From positions 601,001 to 665,000 of the forward strand of contig JACCIC010000021.1 in NCBI GenBank assembly GCA_018907035.1: a stretch of 64,000 nucleotides of DNA. Reading direction: 5' to 3'. Position numbers and translations under genes: made by a program. How positions within the stretch are numbered: position 1 is the stretch's first letter; each line of letters opens with the position of its first letter. The notes beneath the pieces are model-generated. The model worked only from the letters and a program-made list of their open reading frames with translations, had not been told where the DNA came from and did not search any database. Source of the DNA: Sycobia sp. Sy_11. Its lineage: Eukaryota > Arthropoda > Insecta > Hymenoptera > Epichrysomallidae. Positions 61,690 through 64,000 of the stretch are shown piece by piece.

Positions 61690-61714
61690 TATACCGAGTA
61701 TATTTCTGCACGGG
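61690..61714 (-). repeat. Right terminal inverted repeat
   Basis: ATATTTCTGCACGGG is the inverted counterpart of the left end. The following ATA may hold the second copy of a TA target site. Confidence 0.5.
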
Positions 61715-63580
61715 ATACCGTTGCAAGTTTAGATTCGATGAGTAAATTTTAGTTTAAAAAAATACGTTTTTTTGGTTTGAAATATTGAAGCTACTATGTA
61801 TTCTTATTTCGATGCTCCTTAACCTTATGATTGAGATTCTAAATTGAATGTCCGGCTTTTATTCCCTTTCTTAAAGTTTTCTATTAAACAATATTTTTCG
61901 CATGCTTTCAAAATTCTACAGTTGTCTAACAATTTCAATCGCTTTCAGTTACAGTAGTTCTTATTAGCACATCGAATTGTTAGTAACATGCTTTAGATCA
62001 ATTATTTAGTTATGCACAGATTTCAATAATTTATGGAGAACAGGTGGCAGAAGTAAAAATATACATTCGAGGAAGAATAAATGGTATAAGCAATTTATTG
62101 GTACATTTTTTACCTCAATCTGTCGTTAAATCTTTAAAGGTAATTTTTTGACAAATTCCACCTGTCCAAGCGTTATATAAAATATTTCGAAAACTTTTAG
62201 ATGAATATCCATTTTTTATTTTATTTTCTTTATTTTAATATAAAGAACATTTACTGAAGCATAAGTACCATTGATATATATATGGTACTTACATAAGTAA
62301 AAAAAATGGGAAAATGTTGTCAAGAATTCAAATATCCAGAATTTTCAAATTCCTGACATTCTATTATTAAAGTTTTAATAGTTTTCAAGCCCTTGAAAAT
62401 ATTATACAGTTAATAAAGATTTTGGGGTTTCTTGATTTCGAATATTGGTTGTAAGTGCTATTATGGAAATTAATTAATATTTCTTTCTTATTCAAAAATG
62501 TGGTCACAATAAAACTCAGATGTTTATCAAACTATTTTTTTAGTTACAAATGTCTGTGAGAAAACCTCATTTACTTTCGGATTTTTAGAAAACTTCCAAA
62601 GATTCACTTTATATTTTGGTCGCTTCATGAGAACCTCCCCTTAAGTCCTTCATTTATTTCGTTAATTAAAATTCAGAAGGACTCTCTGTTGTTAATAATG
62701 TCGAGATCTCTTTTGATGCGCGCAGTGGCTGAAGTTCTACTTACTTCACTTTAATCAATTAAACGTAATTTTAAATAACGAGGTTTTCATTTGTCTTAAA
62801 ACGTATAATTTGATTAAAACTTGAAGTAACGAAAACAATAATGTTCTAACTATTATTAACCGAGCTATATGAGAACTTAATTAATATCTGGCAGAAATTC
62901 CCTTTTAATTTTTCATCGTTTTATTGCATTATTATATTAGGATTTTCTGTCTATATTTTCACATTACGAGACTTTTAAACAATATAGTCGTCTATTCAAG
63001 ATTTTCATTTAAAAATGTTGCATTACAAATTTTACGACGAGTTTAAATGAACAGTTATACTGAATTTTCCCAAATTAAAATAATATAATTTTTTAGTTTT
63101 TCTATTTATATTTATTGCTTATTAAATTTTATAGTTATTGCTATAGATAATTCTTGAGACGCAGAGCATTAAACTCTAATTATTTCTTCGAAAGATGCGT
63201 ATACATAAAGATAAAAATTTGTCTTTTATACTGTAAAAATTATAATTATTAATAATTTAATGTTATTTTAACTTTTATTCGAAAAACTAATAATCGTTAA
63301 AGCGAATTTGAAGAAACGACTTTTTTACGTATAATACTTTTTATATTGATACATTTGTTTGATCATTACACAAGGGTAGAGATTAAGCTCGCAGCTATTA
63401 ATTCCTAAATAGTTCATGTACGTTCTGCTTTTATATAACAGAGGACATTTTTCAAAATTACTGTTTTGTCCTTTCATTTGTACTAAAAGAAAAGGCAATG
63501 CACACGCGTATACTACGTTTCATCCCGTGGCATTGTGTGCAAGGAATTCGATAAAAATTGCTCGGCCTTGTTAACCGAGT
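61715..63580. other. AT-rich unique DNA without genes
   Basis: Only the 10-bp-arm hairpin at 62262 stands out. No microsatellite longer than a few units. Confidence 0.55.
62262..62291. repeat. Perfect 10-bp-arm hairpin
   Basis: TAAGTACCAT and ATGGTACTTA are separated by ten TA-rich bases. Arms are too short for a microRNA precursor. Confidence 0.5.
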
Positions 63581-63584
63581 TTTT

Positions 63585-63598
63585 GTTACCATAGCAAT
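63585..63598 (+). promoter_or_regulatory. RFX X-box-like site
   Basis: GTTACCATAGCAAT matches the inverted-repeat form of RFX X-boxes (GTTRCC-AT-RGYAAC) at all but the last position. X-boxes mark ciliary-gene promoters in animals. No gene start was recognised within a few hundred bases, so function is uncertain. Confidence 0.22.
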
Positions 63599-63671
63599 TA
63601 TCAAATGGTCAAGGATTCTCTCATTACTTCTTCCTCTTTCATTTTTTTTCCTTCTTTCCTTTCTTTTTCGT

Positions 63672-63992
63672 CTATATCATAAAGTTTAATTGCTCGAAAA
63701 GTTTTTTACGCCCGGCAAAACTTTCCGCGAAGCCTTTATATTTCAATAGTATAATAACTTTCCCGTGAGCGCCTCGCCCCGTTGCCATTGGCCCCCATCC
63801 CCTCCCCGTCCGAATGACTATTATAATTGTATTCATTAAAATTTTAAGCCATTCTCCCTCGGAAACTTTGACGAAAGTACAGATGTTAATGCGGCGAGCT
63901 CGGTGGTTTTCCATCGTCGCGACCGTCCCTTGGACGATCATCTGTACAAAATTCCCTCCCACCCTCCTCTCCAACCCACCCACTCCAGCCAC
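63672..63992 (-). other. Unsupported 106-codon open frame at the window edge
   Basis: The minus-strand frame begins MAGVGGLERRVGGNFVQMIV and ends near 63672. It is not a repeat translation but has no recognisable motif. It could extend beyond the right edge. Probably chance. Confidence 0.1.
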
Positions 63993-64000
63993 CTCAATAA

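Larger units (their letters stand above)
60521..61714. mobile_element. Terminal-inverted-repeat element of about 1.2 kb, no coding capacity
   Basis: The left end (CCCGTGTAGAAATTTA...) and the reverse complement of the right end (CCCGTGCAGAAATATA...) match over about 20 bp with few differences. A TA lies outside each end (ctaTCCCGTG / CACGGGAta), so a TA target duplication is possible. A GAAGGGAAATCTARCY-type motif occurs near both ends (about 60591 and 61612). Inside are a long (TA)n tract, a degenerate tRNA-like sequence on the minus strand and three diverged tandem units beginning at about 61311, 61420 and 61507. No transposase frame was seen, so it is non-autonomous. The superfamily was not recognised. 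Confidence 0.55.

Noticed and set aside
62262..62291. Perfect hairpin considered as a microRNA precursor
   Set aside because: Arms are only 10 bp with a TA loop, far too short.

Overview
Kind of sequence. This is eukaryotic nuclear DNA, almost certainly from an insect, and it is nearly free of recognisable protein-coding exons. It is packed with long dinucleotide microsatellites of the (TA)n, (GA/CT)n and (CA/GT)n types. It alternates between AT-rich plains and short CpG-rich, GC-rich islands, and it carries fossil transposable elements. Nothing is prokaryotic: there are no operons, no tightly packed ORFs, and most long reading frames are translations of microsatellites (runs such as IYIYIY, SLSLSL, RERERE, TNTHTH-like). 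The style resembles hymenopteran genomes, possibly a chalcid wasp. That is an impression from base composition and repeat style, not a demonstrated identification. Two patches (about 45.75-46.75 kb and 49.86-50.24 kb) look like low-quality Sanger read ends, which suggests an older assembly.

Layout. 1-21 kb: AT-rich DNA with microsatellite clusters and GC-rich islands (5.1, 10.7-11.6, 15.7-16.3, 18.4 kb), plus a short open island of unknown nature at 12.2-12.4 kb. 21.3-22.1 kb: the best candidate for a real gene part, a 33-codon plus-strand exon encoding a signal peptide and ending at a splice-donor-like GTAAGC, with a TATA-like box 300 bp upstream. 22-34 kb: more microsatellites and GC islands, and an AT-rich stretch at 30.4-31.1 kb with many homeodomain-type TAAT/TTTAT sites. 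34.0-35.5 kb: a decayed, 5'-truncated non-LTR retrotransposon that looks like the I group (end of the reverse transcriptase, RNase H, C-terminal tail). 36-60 kb: microsatellite-dense DNA, including a 131-bp CT-CA-TA compound tract at 52.4 kb and GC-rich islands at 43, 55-56.6 and 58-59.6 kb. 60.5-61.7 kb: a 1.2-kb element with terminal inverted repeats, internal subrepeats and a degenerate tRNA-like sequence. 61.7-64 kb: AT-rich DNA with an RFX X-box-like site near the end.

Interpretation. The simplest reading is a gene desert or one very large intron. If the signal-peptide exon is real, most of the window to its right is the first intron of a gene for a secreted or membrane protein whose later exons lie outside the window or were not recognisable by eye. 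No multi-gene system, CRISPR array, ribosomal RNA or functional tRNA was seen. Repeat coordinates were read by hand and may be off by a few bases.
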